Shown: piece after piece, positions 32,601 to 45,273 of the stretch | Position numbering within the stretch: the stretch's first letter is position 1 | Layout of the letters: every line of letters starts with the position of its first letter | Source of the DNA: Anisodus tanguticus | Lineage: Eukaryota > Streptophyta > Magnoliopsida > Solanales > Solanaceae | Direction: 5' to 3' | Length of the DNA stretch: 64,000 nucleotides | NCBI GenBank assembly: GCA_034509755.1 | Contig: CM067541.1 | Location: 11,892,001 to 11,956,000, forward strand | The notes under the pieces: generated by a model | Seen by the model: only the letters and a program-made list of their open reading frames with translations | Databases searched by the model: none | What the model was told of the DNA's origin: nothing | Translations under genes and position numbers: made by a program

Positions 32601-35600
32601 ACCTTCACAGAAGGAGTCAGCAATCTATATGCTTCTACTATGGAGTTGGCTGGACGACGAGACTCCTCTGGAGCTTCTTCACTGCCATCACATTCTTGGT
32701 CAGCTTCATTGTCTTGTTCATCACCCTCTGGCTTTACTAGTAATGGTTGCACAACACCCTTTTCAAGGGCATCATTTTCTACTGGTATCAAAAGATTTAG
32801 TATCAAAAGCATTTAAAGAAGACTCTTATCTTACCACTCCATAGACAATTTTATTTTGGAAGTTCCAAATAATATTAACTAAATTACTCATACTGAAGAG
32901 TGAAATACAAGTTTTATCGTTTTTATTAAATATGTTCAATATATATACAACAACAACAACATACCCAGTGAAATCCCACAACGTGGTCTGGGGAGGGTAG
33001 AGTGTACGCAGACCTTACCTCTACCTTGGTAGGTAGAAAGGTTGTTTCCGAAAGATCTTCGGCTCAAGACAAAGCATAAGCACAAGCAAAGCAAGAGAAA
33101 CGGTCAGATCCGGACAAGAAATTTAAAGCAATATAAAAATGATGGTAACAAAAGCAAATAAGTCATGATAAAGCATTCTGAAAAAGAAGCAGTAACTAAC
33201 GCAGGTAAATAAGATAAACAAAGTACACGAAAGAACATACAACATCAGAAATCAAACGACAGGGGATTATAAAGCAATATTGCGCCTACTAGAATGATAC
33301 GCTAAAAAGGGCTACAATAATAACACTACAATTACCGGTATGTAAGCGTAAGTAGGATTACACTCAACTACCTACTACCCTTCTACCCTAATCCGTGTCC
33401 TCCCAAACCCCCTATCTAAGGTCATGTCCTCAGTAAGTTGCACCTACGTCATATCCCGTCTAATCACCTCCCCTCAATATTTCTTCGGCCTACCACTACC
33501 CCTCCCGAACCCCTCCATAGCCAACCTCTCACACCTCCGCACTGGGGATTTGTATGCACATGCCCGAACCATCTCAACCTCGCTTCTCGCATCTTATCCT
33601 CCACTGAGGCCACTCCCACTCTGTCCCGGATATCATCATTTATAATCATATCCCTCCTTGTATGCCCACAGATCCATCTCAGCATCCTCATCTCCACAAC
33701 TTTCATCTTTTGGATGTGTGAAGTCTTGACCGGCCAATACTCCGCCCCATACAACATAGTCGATCTAACCACCACCCTATAGAACTTGCCTTTAAGTTTT
33801 GGTGGCACCTTTCTATCGCACAAGACTCCAGATATGAGCCTCCATTTCATCCACCCTGCACCAATACGACGTGTGACATCGTCATCAATCTCTCCATTCC
33901 CTTGGATAATAGACCCGAGATACTTGAAGCTTCCTTTCTTTGGAATGACCTGAGTATCAAGCCTCACCTCCACGTCTGTCTCATGGTCGCTCTCGTTACT
34001 GAATTTGCACTCCAAGTATTCTGTCTTGGTCCTACTCAGCCTGAACCCTTTAAACTCCAGAGTCTGTCTCCAAACCTCCAGCTTAGCGTTCACTCCGCTA
34101 CGAGTCTCATCAATCAGGACTATGTCGTTTGCGAATAACATACACCATGGCATCTCCCCAGGACTATGTCGTTTGCGAATAACATATACCATGACACCTC
34201 CCGTTGAATTTGTCACGTCAGTCCATCCATCACCAAAGAAAATAAGAATGGGCTAAGAGTTGATCCCTGGTGCAGCTCCATCATCACTGGAAAGTGCTCT
34301 GAGTCACCTCCTACTCTCCGTACCCTGGTCTTGGCTCCATCATACATATCCTTGATCACCCTAGTATACGTCATAGGTACACCTCTAACCTCCAAACATC
34401 TCCATAGAACCTCCCTAGGGACTTTGTCGTATGCCTTCTCGAGGTCGATGAAAACCATATGTAAGTCTCTCTTCCTCTCTCTATACTACTCCGCCAACCT
34501 TCTAATAAGATGAATGGCTTTTGTAGTTGAACGCCCCAGCATGAATATGTTCAATATATATATATATGAAAATAGATAGACAGTAACATGTTAGTGTGTA
34601 GGAATATCGGCATTGATAAAAAGAAAAAGTTGAACATACCAGCATTAGATTTCCGAGTAACATTGTTTACTTCATCAGTTTCTTGAGCAGGTTCTCTAAA
34701 AAAGATCCACAACCATATCAAATAGAATAACCATGCAAAAGCCATAACCCAACCAGGCAAAGTATCTTGATTGAAAGTTAACTTGTAAATCTTAAAGTTT
34801 GTCTGAAGTAACCCAGCAAGTGCAGGGCCACATGCCATTCCAAGTGCACTAGCACTTACAAAACCTGCTGAAGCCTGCATCCGGATTCTAAGTGGCACAC
34901 AGTCACTGATGTAACGTCGGTTCACTGCTCTGGCGGAACCCAAACTGCAATTCAAAAGACGGGGAAAACCTCATCTTGTTAACTTATAATCAAGTGCAAA
35001 GTGCTTTTCGAATATCACATTAACCTCCCAAAAGCAGAGACAAGAATGACACTAAATTATATTATAAAGATAATAAAGCAGATGATGCTACTAAAATCAC
35101 ATTGTTAGCGAGAAATTATTGGTTTGTACGATCTTCAGTGTTACGTTGAAAATTAGATTCTACACATGGTACCCAAAGAGATGTTTTACTTTTAGTAGTC
35201 CTCAATAATTGACTGAAATCTTTGAAGCTGTACAAATGTTTTACCAGGAGACTTCTTGGCCGAGCACTATTGTTCTCGATGAGAAATCACCCAAAAGGTA
35301 GAAGGAACTTCCCTTTAGTTCTATTTTGGGAAGTTTTTGTGATAGTTGCTCTAAAGTAAAAAAAGGGCAGCCCGGTGCACAAAGCATCCCGCGTTAGCAG
35401 GGTCCGGGGAAGGGCCGCACCCCAAGAGGGGTGTGATGTAGACAGACTAACCTAATGCAAGCATTCGTGGCTACTTCCACGGCTCGAACCCGTGACCTAT
35501 AGGTCACACGGAGACAACTTTACCGTTGCTCCAAGGCTCCTCTAAAGTAGTAGCTTTAAAATTCTATCCTCAACAGTTAGATCAGAATCTTTGAAATTTG

Positions 35601-38095
35601 GCTACAGTATCGAGAAGACGGAATTTTTTTTATTTTGGCTGGTTGGATGAATAAGGACATTTATAATCAAGGAGGAAGAATCAACAGGAAAAGTATTTAA
35701 GAACAATGAATAATGAATTTCATCAACTACTAACATACAAAGACATAAAGTTAACTATAGTCCGAAATTTGCTTTAAATTTGCAGAATATATCAACAAGT
35801 ATGGCTAGACACAAGTGTGATCCTAGAAGGGCATAAAAGTAAGACACAATATACTGTCCGCCTGACATCCTTCTACCAAAGTATAGGAAAGAAATATCAC
35901 AACTAATCGTAATGAAAGTTGAATACATCCAAACTTGCACAGATATGTTTGCTTACCCGCAAAATATACGACCGATAAGGAGAACTGGTATTGAATTGAG
36001 ATCATAGGCCAATGCATACATCACATTCCCCACAAAAAGAACTATACTGCTAAATACCAGTGGTCTGAAGTAAGACCTGTTTGACCAGGCACTGAAATAC
36101 ACAGACGAAAAGACCTGCGCAACAGCCATTGCTCCAATCACAATTCCACAAACCGTTGCAGCAGCACCAAGGCTCATAGAATAATCATCAGCTGTTGGAA
36201 CAACGATATATGTATTGATCATATAAAGGAATGTATTTGCCAAGTTCAAGAGGAGTGACATAAAATGGTATCTCTGATCATCGACTTGTTCCTCAACAGG
36301 TGTAGGTAACTCTTCTAGCATGATAAGTGAACGTTGGACCGAAAAGTTAAGGAAGTTAGTTGAATAACTTAATCTATCAATAGCAGCTTCCATCGAGTCA
36401 ACTACAGGTTCCTACAAAATGGATTTATACCAGATAAGAATATAGTAGAGCATAACCAGAAATTTAAAAAGCTAACCAGCCAGAAAACATAATGTTAACA
36501 AAACCTAAACAAATACCTAAACGTTAACTAAAGGAAGTAGGCGAAAACCTGAAGTGGAAGAGAAGGCTGATCATAAATTGATAAGTAGCTTCCCTCATGG
36601 TCCTGAAGGTCTGCAAGATTACGAGATATTGCTCCAACAACTGCCCCTAATCCCTGCAATTATCGTTACTGGTCACTTATATTTTTTTCTAATTAAAACA
36701 AAATTCAGAAAAGAGAAATTTTAGACTAAAGTGTAATAGTAGTACTAGTTTTGTAGTAGCAACAGCAGCTTTATTATCAGAGGAAGACTAGCATTTGAGT
36801 TTAGCATATTACCACATTGTTGAAGACTTGCTGAAGTTGGGAATATGGATGATTTGCCCGGGTTTTGACATAGTAATCAGTGAATTTATAGCCGAAACGT
36901 TTGTCAAACTTCTTAAGGATCTTCCGTAATCCAATGGCATTTATTTCAACAAAAAAGAGAAGCTTTAAAAGATCACGCCCGATGCATCTATAAGCTTCTC
37001 GTAGCTCAGTTACTTTGGATATATCAGGCTGTTCTTGAAGAAAATTTTGCTGCTCGTTGAGTTCAGATATCCTTCTTGCAAATACTCCTTGTTGTTCCAA
37101 CAAAAATAGCACAACTTTCTCAATCTGCAGATGTTACAAAGACAAATAAATGAGCTCTTATACATCAGTACTCCACAATGTACCAGGAAAACTCTTCCCG
37201 ACAAGAAGAATTCTTGCAAATAGTAAGAGTGCCAAACAATTTAAGAATTAGTAGATATGACCGTCACAAATCCATACCTCTTTGTCCAGCATCCTTGAGA
37301 AATCCTTAAGAACATATCGCTGATTGAGTGATCCAGCCTGGATTTGATCAGCGTATTCTTTAACCTTCTTCTTCATTACTTTGTAATTGATATAGTATCT
37401 GAAAGTCCAAAACAATCCTTATCAATCAACATAAGCGCTAGAATTCAAACTATTTGTTGTAGCTTTCTTGTTTCCTTTCCATTCATTAGTTGGTAGTATC
37501 TGATTTCTCTGTTTGCTCGATTACTTTGCTTCATATGAATTGAGGGAAGTTAATCCTTATCTCTTTTATTTGCACAAACAACCAGAAGCGGAATTTGCTC
37601 TCTATCTAAGTAATGCACCTTCTGTTACTTATTTTTCAGTATAAACAACATTATCACTGACAATTGCAACCCAGTTCGCGCTCAAGAAGCATATATCATA
37701 TAATTGAGTTTAACAGCATGTTATTTCCTAAGCATAAATAGTACTACAAATAAGTGAATAACACACTCAAACATAGCTAGGTTGGAAAAAAATCCAAACT
37801 TGCACAAGTGATAGGACTCAAGGTAGGAAATTAGTAATGCAATCTCTAGTTGCCAACTATGTTGCTCACTCTTCAAAAAGTATCACGTTGTGTGCCGGAT
37901 CTTTCAAAGGTAGTGCATTTTTGAAGGATCCAACACAGGTATAACAACAATTTTGGAGAGTCAGAGCAACATAAATTTGCCAACAAGTTGAAATGAAAGA
38001 AAGGATACATAGATTAAAGTCTATAAAGGACTTTGGACATACCCTTGCCATTCTTGAATTTGTCTTTCCTTTAACTTCTTCCCAAAAGCAACCAT
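29669..38095 (-). CDS. PHT5: SPX-MFS vacuolar phosphate transporter, 10 exons, 697 aa
   Basis: Coding exons on minus: 38095-38043, 37398-37278, 37124-36813, 36653-36549, 36411-35957, 34944-34640, 32781-32603, 31806-31616, 30797-30664, 29907-29669. Every intron is GT-AG and all phases join, giving 2094 nt with the stop TGA at 29669-29671. The N-terminus MVAFGKKLKERQIQEW and YYINYK (to residue 24), with KILKKFDKR at 126-134, form the SPX domain (about 1-160) with its basic inositol-pyrophosphate-binding residues. Exons 5-10 encode the MFS transporter (RYHFMSLLLNLANTFLYM to the end TYNSLY), with an acidic central loop (residues about 450-510). Family members move phosphate into the vacuole across the tonoplast. 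SPX is expected to make activity depend on phosphate status. A 5'-UTR intron acceptor (ACTACAG) probably lies just before the ATG at 38102-38104. Three introns hold transposons. Confidence 0.95.
31328..31586. mobile_element. CACTA-type MITE in intron 8 of the PHT5-type gene
   Basis: A 259-bp element flanked by the 3-bp duplication AAC (31325-31327, 31587-31589). Its ends are TACTACTAAAAAA and, inverted, CACTACTAGAAAC. Inside are CCCAC-type repeats and a perfect 10-bp hairpin (TTCCCACCGA / TCGGTGGGAA, 31388-31410). The 3-bp TSD and CACTA-like ends fit a short CACTA derivative. Its right TSD lies 26 bp from the end of exon 8 (31616). Confidence 0.75.
32948..34543 (-). mobile_element. RTE-type LINE, 5'-truncated, in intron 6 of the PHT5-type gene
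   Basis: The flanks share AATATGTTCAATATATATA (32929-32947 and 34544-34562), a 19-bp target-site duplication. On minus, the RT starts part-way in (MVFIDLEKAYDKVPREVLW, 34458) and continues in a second frame through ETRSGVNAKLEVWRQTLEF to RLRWFGHV. The catalytic motif reads FAND instead of FADD. A 44-bp tandem duplication (34116-34159 and 34160-34203) just upstream breaks the frame. The 3' end is GTTGTTGTTG-rich. The endonuclease is absent. It is in the same orientation as the host gene. Confidence 0.88.
34116..34203. repeat. 44-bp tandem duplication in the LINE
   Basis: Two adjacent near-identical copies starting AGGACTATGTCGTTTGCGAA. 44 is not a multiple of three, so it shifts the RT frame. 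Confidence 0.85.
35359..35539 (-). mobile_element. Au-type SINE in intron 5 of the PHT5-type gene
   Basis: Flanked by the exact duplication CTCTAAAGTA (35349-35358 and 35540-35549). On minus it has a tRNA-like 5' end with box B GGTTCGAGCC and a box-A-like GAGCAACGGTAAAG. It ends in GCACCGGGCTGCCC followed by a T run, as in Au SINEs. The length of about 180 bp fits the family. Confidence 0.85.
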
Positions 38096-38849
38096 TTCTC
38101 ACTGTAGTTATCCCAAAATGGATGAAAGAAAAAAAATAGATGAGATAAATTGCAAAAATTCCAGTTTTCATATGATCTGGGAGAATACTATTAACACCAC
38201 CAAGAACTAAAATAATTAACAAGTGTATCTTGCTATGATTTTAGAGAATCAAGATCCTGCAATATGCACAGAGACGTGTTAGGTTTTTGGGTTGACTAAA
38301 CTTGTCATCCTTACACCACTTAATATAGCCAAATTCACATAAAAGAGTAATTATTAATACAGTCTCAAAAGCTTTCTTGATAGTGACTAAGACTAGATAT
38401 GTACACGTTTTTTTCTCCAATATATTCTTAATATCAACTAAGACTAGATAAGTTATTTCTCAAATGATAATCCATACCATTATATCCTAATAAATTTGGT
38501 TAAAAATCCATTTAACTCTACCAAAATAAGTGAACCACTTCACAGAACACCCACCTAATAGCCAATAGGCCGAAAAAGGTGGCAGTAAATTGCCCCCAAG
38601 TTTTTTACCCAAATAAAGACCTAACCCGTTTTATTAGTTGTCTAACATTGTACTAAAGGTACCTTCTTTTCAAACTTTTCCGAAACTCCTTATACAAAAT
38701 CTTACCGCTACATCACATTTGAGCCATCCCGTTTGAATGAAGAGCCATGAATTGGTGGAAACCACATACTAGTACTCCCTCTGTACCAATTTATATATTT
38801 ATAAAATTGTGAAATTTGAGTATTTTGGATGATTTCATAGAAAAGTATG
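38096..38849. other. Upstream region of the PHT5-type gene
   Basis: Probably holds the 5' UTR, a 5'-UTR intron and the promoter of the minus-strand gene; the transcription start is not evident. A Stowaway-like MITE end (TACTCCCTCTGTACCAATTT, near 38772) lies about 680 bp upstream of the ATG. I noticed no clear PHR1-type P1BS (GNATATNC) site. Confidence 0.45.
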
Positions 38850-41800
38850 TCTTACTCGGTCATTTGCAAACTCCGAGTGCGCGAGCGATTTTGTAGCATC
38901 ATTTATCTTGAGGTAGCATGTTTGGTTGGTATCCGGGGGTCTCGGGAGCGTTTCGGGTGTTTGATAGAGAGTTGCTAAGTTTTCCTAGTTGCTGATTTCT
39001 AGTGTGCCGCACTAGTGGGCTTTTGACCGCTTCTTCGGGGTCGCCTCTCGAAGGTTGGCTCGCAGAGGCGGGCCTTGATGAGATTGCGATTTCCATGTCT
39101 GCATACCCTTTTTTCGTAGAGGCGAGTCGCCTCTGCGGTGTATGTTCCGCTTATATGCCTACCTAGTATTTTAAGTTGTTCCGCCTCGGTGGTGGTTTTT
39201 CCATCGAAGCGCTCCGCCTAGGTGATGTCGATTTTGCCAAAGCGGAATCAGGTATTCTAGACCTGAATTTAATGCCTTTTGCGAATTCATTTCCCAAAAA
39301 TTATTACTTGGACTTAGAGCTCGGTAGAGAGATGATTTTTGGGTCTTCCATCATCATCCATTCTTGGGGTAAGATTCTCCATTCCTTTTTTCTTTCTTAT
39401 TGCTATTATATCTTCTAATCTAAGTTGGATTCTTAAATTGGGGAAGAAGATAATATGGGTTTCAATGGTAGAATAAGAGGCTTGTGATTCATGAATTTTA
39501 GGTGTATTATTGATCTTATTGCTTTAATATTGTAACCTAGTGTTGGGTATTGATAGTAAATGGTGTTGTGAAGGTTAATTTGATGATTAGAATCCATGTC
39601 TAGATTGGAAAAAATCTAGGGTTTTAATTTGGGGTTTTGCTAATTATAAAATTGAGGGTCCAAACGTGATTATTTTTTAAATTAACTTAAGGATATGACT
39701 CTTTAGTGTATTATCATGCTTTTTGAGTAATAAAGTTTAGATTTTTACCACCGTGGGCTCGGAGATCGATTTTGGGTGGACTTTTAGATTTCTTTTAAGG
39801 ACTAAGTCCTTGTGTTTGTGTTAGATTACTTATTAACGTAGAATCTATATGTTAGACTATGCGTATTACGAGGCGCTTCGCAAGGGAAAGACTTTGTTAA
39901 GGGTTGAGGTTCGTGGCTCCTTCTCGGCTTTGAGGTAGGATGATTTATCTTTATAGACTTTGATAGAAGTACATAGTTGTTATGAAAATTTATGGTATTG
40001 GGCATGTTTGGGGGTTCCACCTTAGCTTTTGTGATAAAATCTTGGGTGGGTATCGATGTTAAATTGTGTTGATGGGTTATTTGGATAATCAATCTTAGGG
40101 TTGATTTTGACTGTTGTTATTTGAGCTTGTCGTCATTGATTGATAATTGTTATGATTACTCATCACATTTGCTTCTGATATGAAAGACTAATTACTTGGG
40201 ATTACGTGTTATTGAATGCTAAAGTATGTGATATTCATCTCCTATATTTGATTGCATCTTACACACCATGATTACTTGCCTTATTACTATTGCAATCATA
40301 CACTTATGGTTATTTTAATACTGAAATGGAGAGGTATGAAAATGTTGTGGGTCTAATTGAGACAGGAAAGAAGGAATGATACTATTATGAGATGGTGGAA
40401 ATACTAAGATGATGATTCATAATTAATATGGCTCGAAAGCAATATGTGATTGATATTTTGTCCAAACCGAGGGACCATTCCGGTTGGTTGTATGCGATAT
40501 AAATGTTTATGGCTAAAAAATGACTCTCTGGCTCTAGTCAAATTTGTGTGTTGAATTACGGCTAGCTAATAGCATATGCGGGTTCCTCATGGGTCATGAT
40601 TCATAGAATTTGAATGTATGTATACCATGTTGATGGAAAGGTACCTTGCATTCACATTTGCATTTGTATTTGCATTCATGCCATACATTCATATGCATTG
40701 ATTTGTTGAGAAATCATATGTGGTTGGATTGATTATCATGAATTGGATTGATTAATATAGACTGGATTTATTACCGTGAATCAGATTGATTATCCTGAAT
40801 TGGATTATGTTGATGGAACTTTCATAATTTCTGAGTTATTTAGTTGAACTGCTATTGGGATCTGAGGTGTCTAGTTGTTGAACTATTAGGTAATTGAAAA
40901 TAATCTACGTGAATAATTGTATTGTTTGATGAATGGTAGCGTTATTTGGTAGAGAGTCTAGTGGAGGAATGAGTTGATGTGTTGTCGTTGCAAGTACCGA
41001 TTTGTATGTTATACATGTGTTCAACCTCTCTCTAAATAGAAGATTCATGACGTAATTACTTACTTGAAATAATGAGGATGTATAATAAACCGACATGCTC
41101 CTATACTCTTAAGTGTATAAATAGGAACAAATTCTATGAGTTTGAGATAATAATAGGTCAATATTGTTGTGGTAAGTCAATTTATTATTTCGTAAAAAGG
41201 ATCGTTATGTGATTGTGTGTTCTAAGTGTTAACCTATTTTGGTCAGTTGGCAACTAAAATACGTGGAGTCAAGATAAGTATGACTTAGGCATCGATTAAT
41301 GATTAGTGGGTATTACTCTATGATTCTTATACCATGAATTGGACCGTACTTAACTATGAATTTAACCCTTATGTGAACAAGGTGATTTAAGTGATTATTA
41401 AATTGTATAGAATAAGGTTATGTGAGAGTCAACTTGGTATTTATGTCAGTTACTTATCTTCCATCGTTGTCGACCTATGATGCCTACGGGTTACATTGTG
41501 TACTCATACTACGCTTGCTGCATCTTTTACGTAAATGCAGGTATACGATCGATTCAGTTGTTGCATAGAGGTTAATGCATGCCACTCATCCTGGGCGGCC
41601 TTGGTCTTCATCCTAGTCAGACCATCCTTATTCATTCAGAGTGGTGTTATTTTATCTTCAGTTTCATTCTATCTTAGAGTCTTTGTACAAGTTAGACCAG
41701 GGTTTTGAAAAAATATTGTAAAGGTTATGATAGTTATATGATATTAATGAGATTTGTTATATCTTGTATTCTTAATTTATTTACGCAGTGTTTAAGATTG

Positions 41801-41882
41801 TGTTTAAAGGATTTTGGGATGGTTCGCCTATCGGGGGATAGTGTAGTATGCCATCCGATGCCCCGTGAATTGGGTCGTGACA
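38850..41882 (+). mobile_element. Old Ty3/gypsy LTR (element A), start unclear
   Basis: Ends GAATTGGGTCGTGACA at 41882, directly followed by a degenerate primer-binding site. This matches the end of element B's LTRs. The upstream 3 kb carries GC-richer blocks such as CGCCTCTCGAAGG, CGCCTCTGCGG and GGGTCTTCCATCATCATCC (39000-39400), seen in long Solanaceae gypsy LTRs. There is no coding sequence. The start is not resolved, and part may be flanking DNA. Confidence 0.5.
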
Positions 41883-41884
41883 AG

Positions 41885-41897
41885 TTGGTATAAGAGC
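41885..41897 (+). other. Primer-binding site of gypsy A
   Basis: TTGGTATAAGAGC, one change from TTGGTATCAGAGC, two bases after the LTR end. Confidence 0.6.
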
Positions 41898-43151
41898 TTT
41901 AGGTTCACCGATCTCATTAGTACAAGGGAAATATTTAGTAGAGTCTCGCGCATAGGTATTTAGACGTCCGTACCCATCCTCGAGGGGCTATAAGACATTT
42001 AAGAAACTTACGTTCTTTCGTTCCATTCATGCTACTTCATTAAAATTGGTATTTGAAACTTCTTCATCCTACTCTATCACTGATGGTGGAAGCACGCTCT
42101 TAAATTTGTACGTGAGTGGTTTGTTATAACGTCATGTGGTAGGATATAAGATGTGTCACTATGATAAGGACTCGTGACCAAGTTCGTTTTCATTTATGAT
42201 TTAAGGTTCGGGGTTATAATTTGGACTCCTTAGTTCGGTGATATCTTTAGGAAAAATGGGAATGGTAATACAAAGGCGCAAGTAAATAAATTGGATGGAT
42301 CAATCTTCGTTATATAAAGGGAAAATTGGTATCTGACGTGCTCGTTAGGATAAGGTTGCAAGCATACGAGGGTAGATATCATATAAGGTTATGAAAAGTT
42401 AAGTTGGGCTTCGACGTGTGGCAGAGTTGTAGTAGTGGAGTGAGAACTAGTTGTTTATGAGTTCATTTAGGAAATGGCTATCCATTCCAAGTTAGGTGGT
42501 AAAGTTACTAGTGACGAGTGAAGTTTAAGGAAATGGGCAATTGTGATCTTTCAGTAAAAGGTGTGTTCGTAGGGTCATTGATGTTTTAAAGTTAGTGATG
42601 GAAGCGAGCCGTCTGAAACCAAGAGTTGTTAGTCTATGAGAAATATTATAGTTGTTTAGTATAGAGTAAGTGTAAACGATCGTGTATGAGATGGTACGTT
42701 AGACTACATTGTAGGCTATAGAGGAGCCAATGGATGATTGATAGAAATGACTCTAGCACAAGGCGAGGGTGAAGTTTTATTTTGGAGAAGTTACCGAATG
42801 TTGTATCTAATTTTTGAATAAGGCATGTGGGCCTAGTGTGTAAGGGTTAACATTTGAGAAGTTTCTACAGTTCGCACGATGTGTTGAAGGTGTTCTGGTT
42901 CAGCAATTAAGGCAAATGGTGGTTCTTCGCGGGCAAACATCACTTAAGGATTCTCGAATAAGATGTTGGTCAATAGAGATATTACGGTAACAAGTGGATG
43001 ACGGTTTGAACGAATTCTAGTTGTGAAGAGCTTTCGGATATCGATGATTGGGTCAGTAAACTCATAAATCAAGATGGAAGAAGGAATATCTCGGTTAAAG
43101 ATTTTTGGCAAGGGCACTTCAGCGAGTTATATGTGGACATTAGTAAGATAA
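41898..43151 (+). mobile_element. Leader region of gypsy A, non-coding
   Basis: 1.25 kb after the PBS with no frame resembling gag. It is interrupted at 43152 by gypsy B and appears to resume at 51793-51821 and 52671-53081. Confidence 0.45.
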
Positions 43152-45065
43152 TGTAACACCCCATATTTTCGGATCATGGTTTGAATTGCTAGGCGTATGT
43201 GAATAGACCCGAGCGTTGAAAGATTTATGTCATATTCACGTACGTAAATAAAAAGTATAGTATATAAAATAATATAACCCCGAAATAATTTTGGACGTAA
43301 CAAGTGTGACGACGGGGATCAAAAATAAATAATAGTGTCCCAAAATAGGTTATGGACTAGTGCTATATGCACAATTATGACATTGAATATATGAAGGTTT
43401 TATAAGTCATAAAGATTTAAGTGAATTGGAATTAAGAAATTAATTATGTGTGTGATTGATTAGTAATGTGAGGGACAAAAGTTAGTGGGTGACTAACAAA
43501 TTAGTTAGGGGATAATCTTAGGGTGGATATCGTCCACCCATGTGGCGGCAATTAGAGAAGACTAATGACTAAGCAACATTAGAATTCTAGATGGCAACTT
43601 AACGTCAAGGATTAAGTTAAGTGGAGGACAAACATTTATCTTTGTCCATACAATACATGCTATTAAATGTCTTCATTTCCTAAGCCCATGTAGAAGTTTT
43701 CTTTGGAGAATTAATTGGTACTTCTTTCCTACGAATAGCTCTCCCTTTCGCTTTACCTTAAAAGGAAAATCGTACAAGTGCAATAGCAACCATATTTAGC
43801 CCCTATCCGATTCAATTAAGTGCAACAATATTCCTTTCGTTCTCCCAATTTCAACAAGATGTAGAAAACGTTCTCCTTCTCTTTCTAATATCAAGGTATG
43901 TTAAGGCAAATCATTTCTTTCTTTTAGCATGTTCTATGTACGAAACGTAATCGTAATATTGCTCCATAAATTATTCTACTCTTAGTAGTTAGAATGTTCA
44001 TATTATTGATTCCTATGTTAAAAACATGTCTAAATATATTCCTAAATCCTTATTGAGGTATATAGAAAAGATGTTGATATTCTCAATGTTAGCCGAAGGT
44101 ACATGTTAATATTCCTAATGTTAGCTGAAGGTACAAGGATATTATGTCATCCGATAAGTTCAGAATATTTGATTGTCATTTATGCATTTTTATTTGCGTT
44201 AAATTCATTATTACACTGGACCCACATGTGTTATATATACTACTATATAGTATGAATTATTTATATGTAGGGGATGTGGAAAAGAGAATGGCGTTATATA
44301 CACAATGCCACCTGCAGCTGGTACAGATATCACGAAAAGGAAGATGCCCAATGAGGCCAATATGACAATGATTATGCCCACAGAGGCTGAAATGATATGA
44401 TGCCCACAGAGGTTGTTATGGGAAGGAAGATGCCCATGTGTGGCCAATATATATATATATATATATACCTCATTTGCATTGTGCATGACATTTAGGCATA
44501 TTATGGCCCTCAGAGGCATTCACTATTGGTCGGCTGTTTCTGTTTCAGTTTATTATTATATCACCGTTGTGCTACCGTTTATGCCTGACATACTCAGTAC
44601 ATCAGTCGTACTGACGTCCCTTTTGTCGGGGGACACTGCGTTTCATGCCCTAAGGTTCATGTAGACAGGGCGACGATCCGCATTAGTAGGTTGCTGACCT
44701 AGCGATTTTGGAGCACTCCCCTTGTTTCGGAGTGTCGATCTAATTTCGGTACAATAATTTTTCATGTATATATGGGTATGGAGGGGCCCTGTCCCGACCT
44801 TTTGATGTCATGTACTCTCTTAGAGGCTTGTAGACGGTGTCTTGTATGTAGTTGTAGACGGTGTCTTGTATGTAGTAGTCATGTACGGCCTTGTCGACCT
44901 GAGTATGTATATATACAGAGGTTGGGCTTTCTGGTTAAGATTTTACATAGTCCTTTTAAGGCTTAGTCCGTATTTAATTATGAGAATATGTTGACTGTAT
45001 GACAGGTGGTACCCGGCAGGTAGGGTCTGGGTGCCCGTCGCGGCCCTCCGGTTTGGGTCATGACA
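43152..45065 (+). mobile_element. 5' LTR of chromovirus gypsy B (1914 bp)
   Basis: Begins TGTAACACCCCATATTTTCG and ends GGGTCATGACA. It is paired with 50228-51792. It has an (AT)n run at 44448-44467 and a 24-bp tandem pair (GTAGACGGTGTCTTGTATGTA, 44828-44877). It includes about 385 bp (44614-44994) missing from the 3' LTR. Confidence 0.88.
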
Positions 45066-45068
45066 AAC

Positions 45069-45081
45069 TTGGTATCAGAGC
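45069..45081 (+). other. Primer-binding site of gypsy B
   Basis: TTGGTATCAGAGC, complementary to the 3' end of initiator Met-tRNA, four bases after the LTR. Confidence 0.8.
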
Positions 45082-45273
45082 ATGTCTATCCTAGGGAGTC
45101 TAAAAGTCGTGTCTAGTAGAGTCTTGTTTATGGGTGTGTTGTGCACCATACTTATATGCATGAGGCTACCTAACATTTAGGGATGATTTCCATTCTTTCA
45201 TCTCATAAATCGTGCAGTAGAGCTGAGTTATAAGCATTTCACTCTTAATTCGTCTCGTGTTTATGATTCCAAC

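Noticed and set aside
33902..34256. Plus-strand ORFs in the LINE region
   Set aside because: Shadows of the minus-strand reverse transcriptase.
33464..34458. Group II intron or bacterial retron RT
   Set aside because: The RT motifs, TTG tail, long TSD and plant intron setting fit an RTE LINE.
35359..35539. A tRNA gene
   Set aside because: Box A/B-like sequences are present, but the cloverleaf is not kept and the TSDs and T tail identify a SINE.
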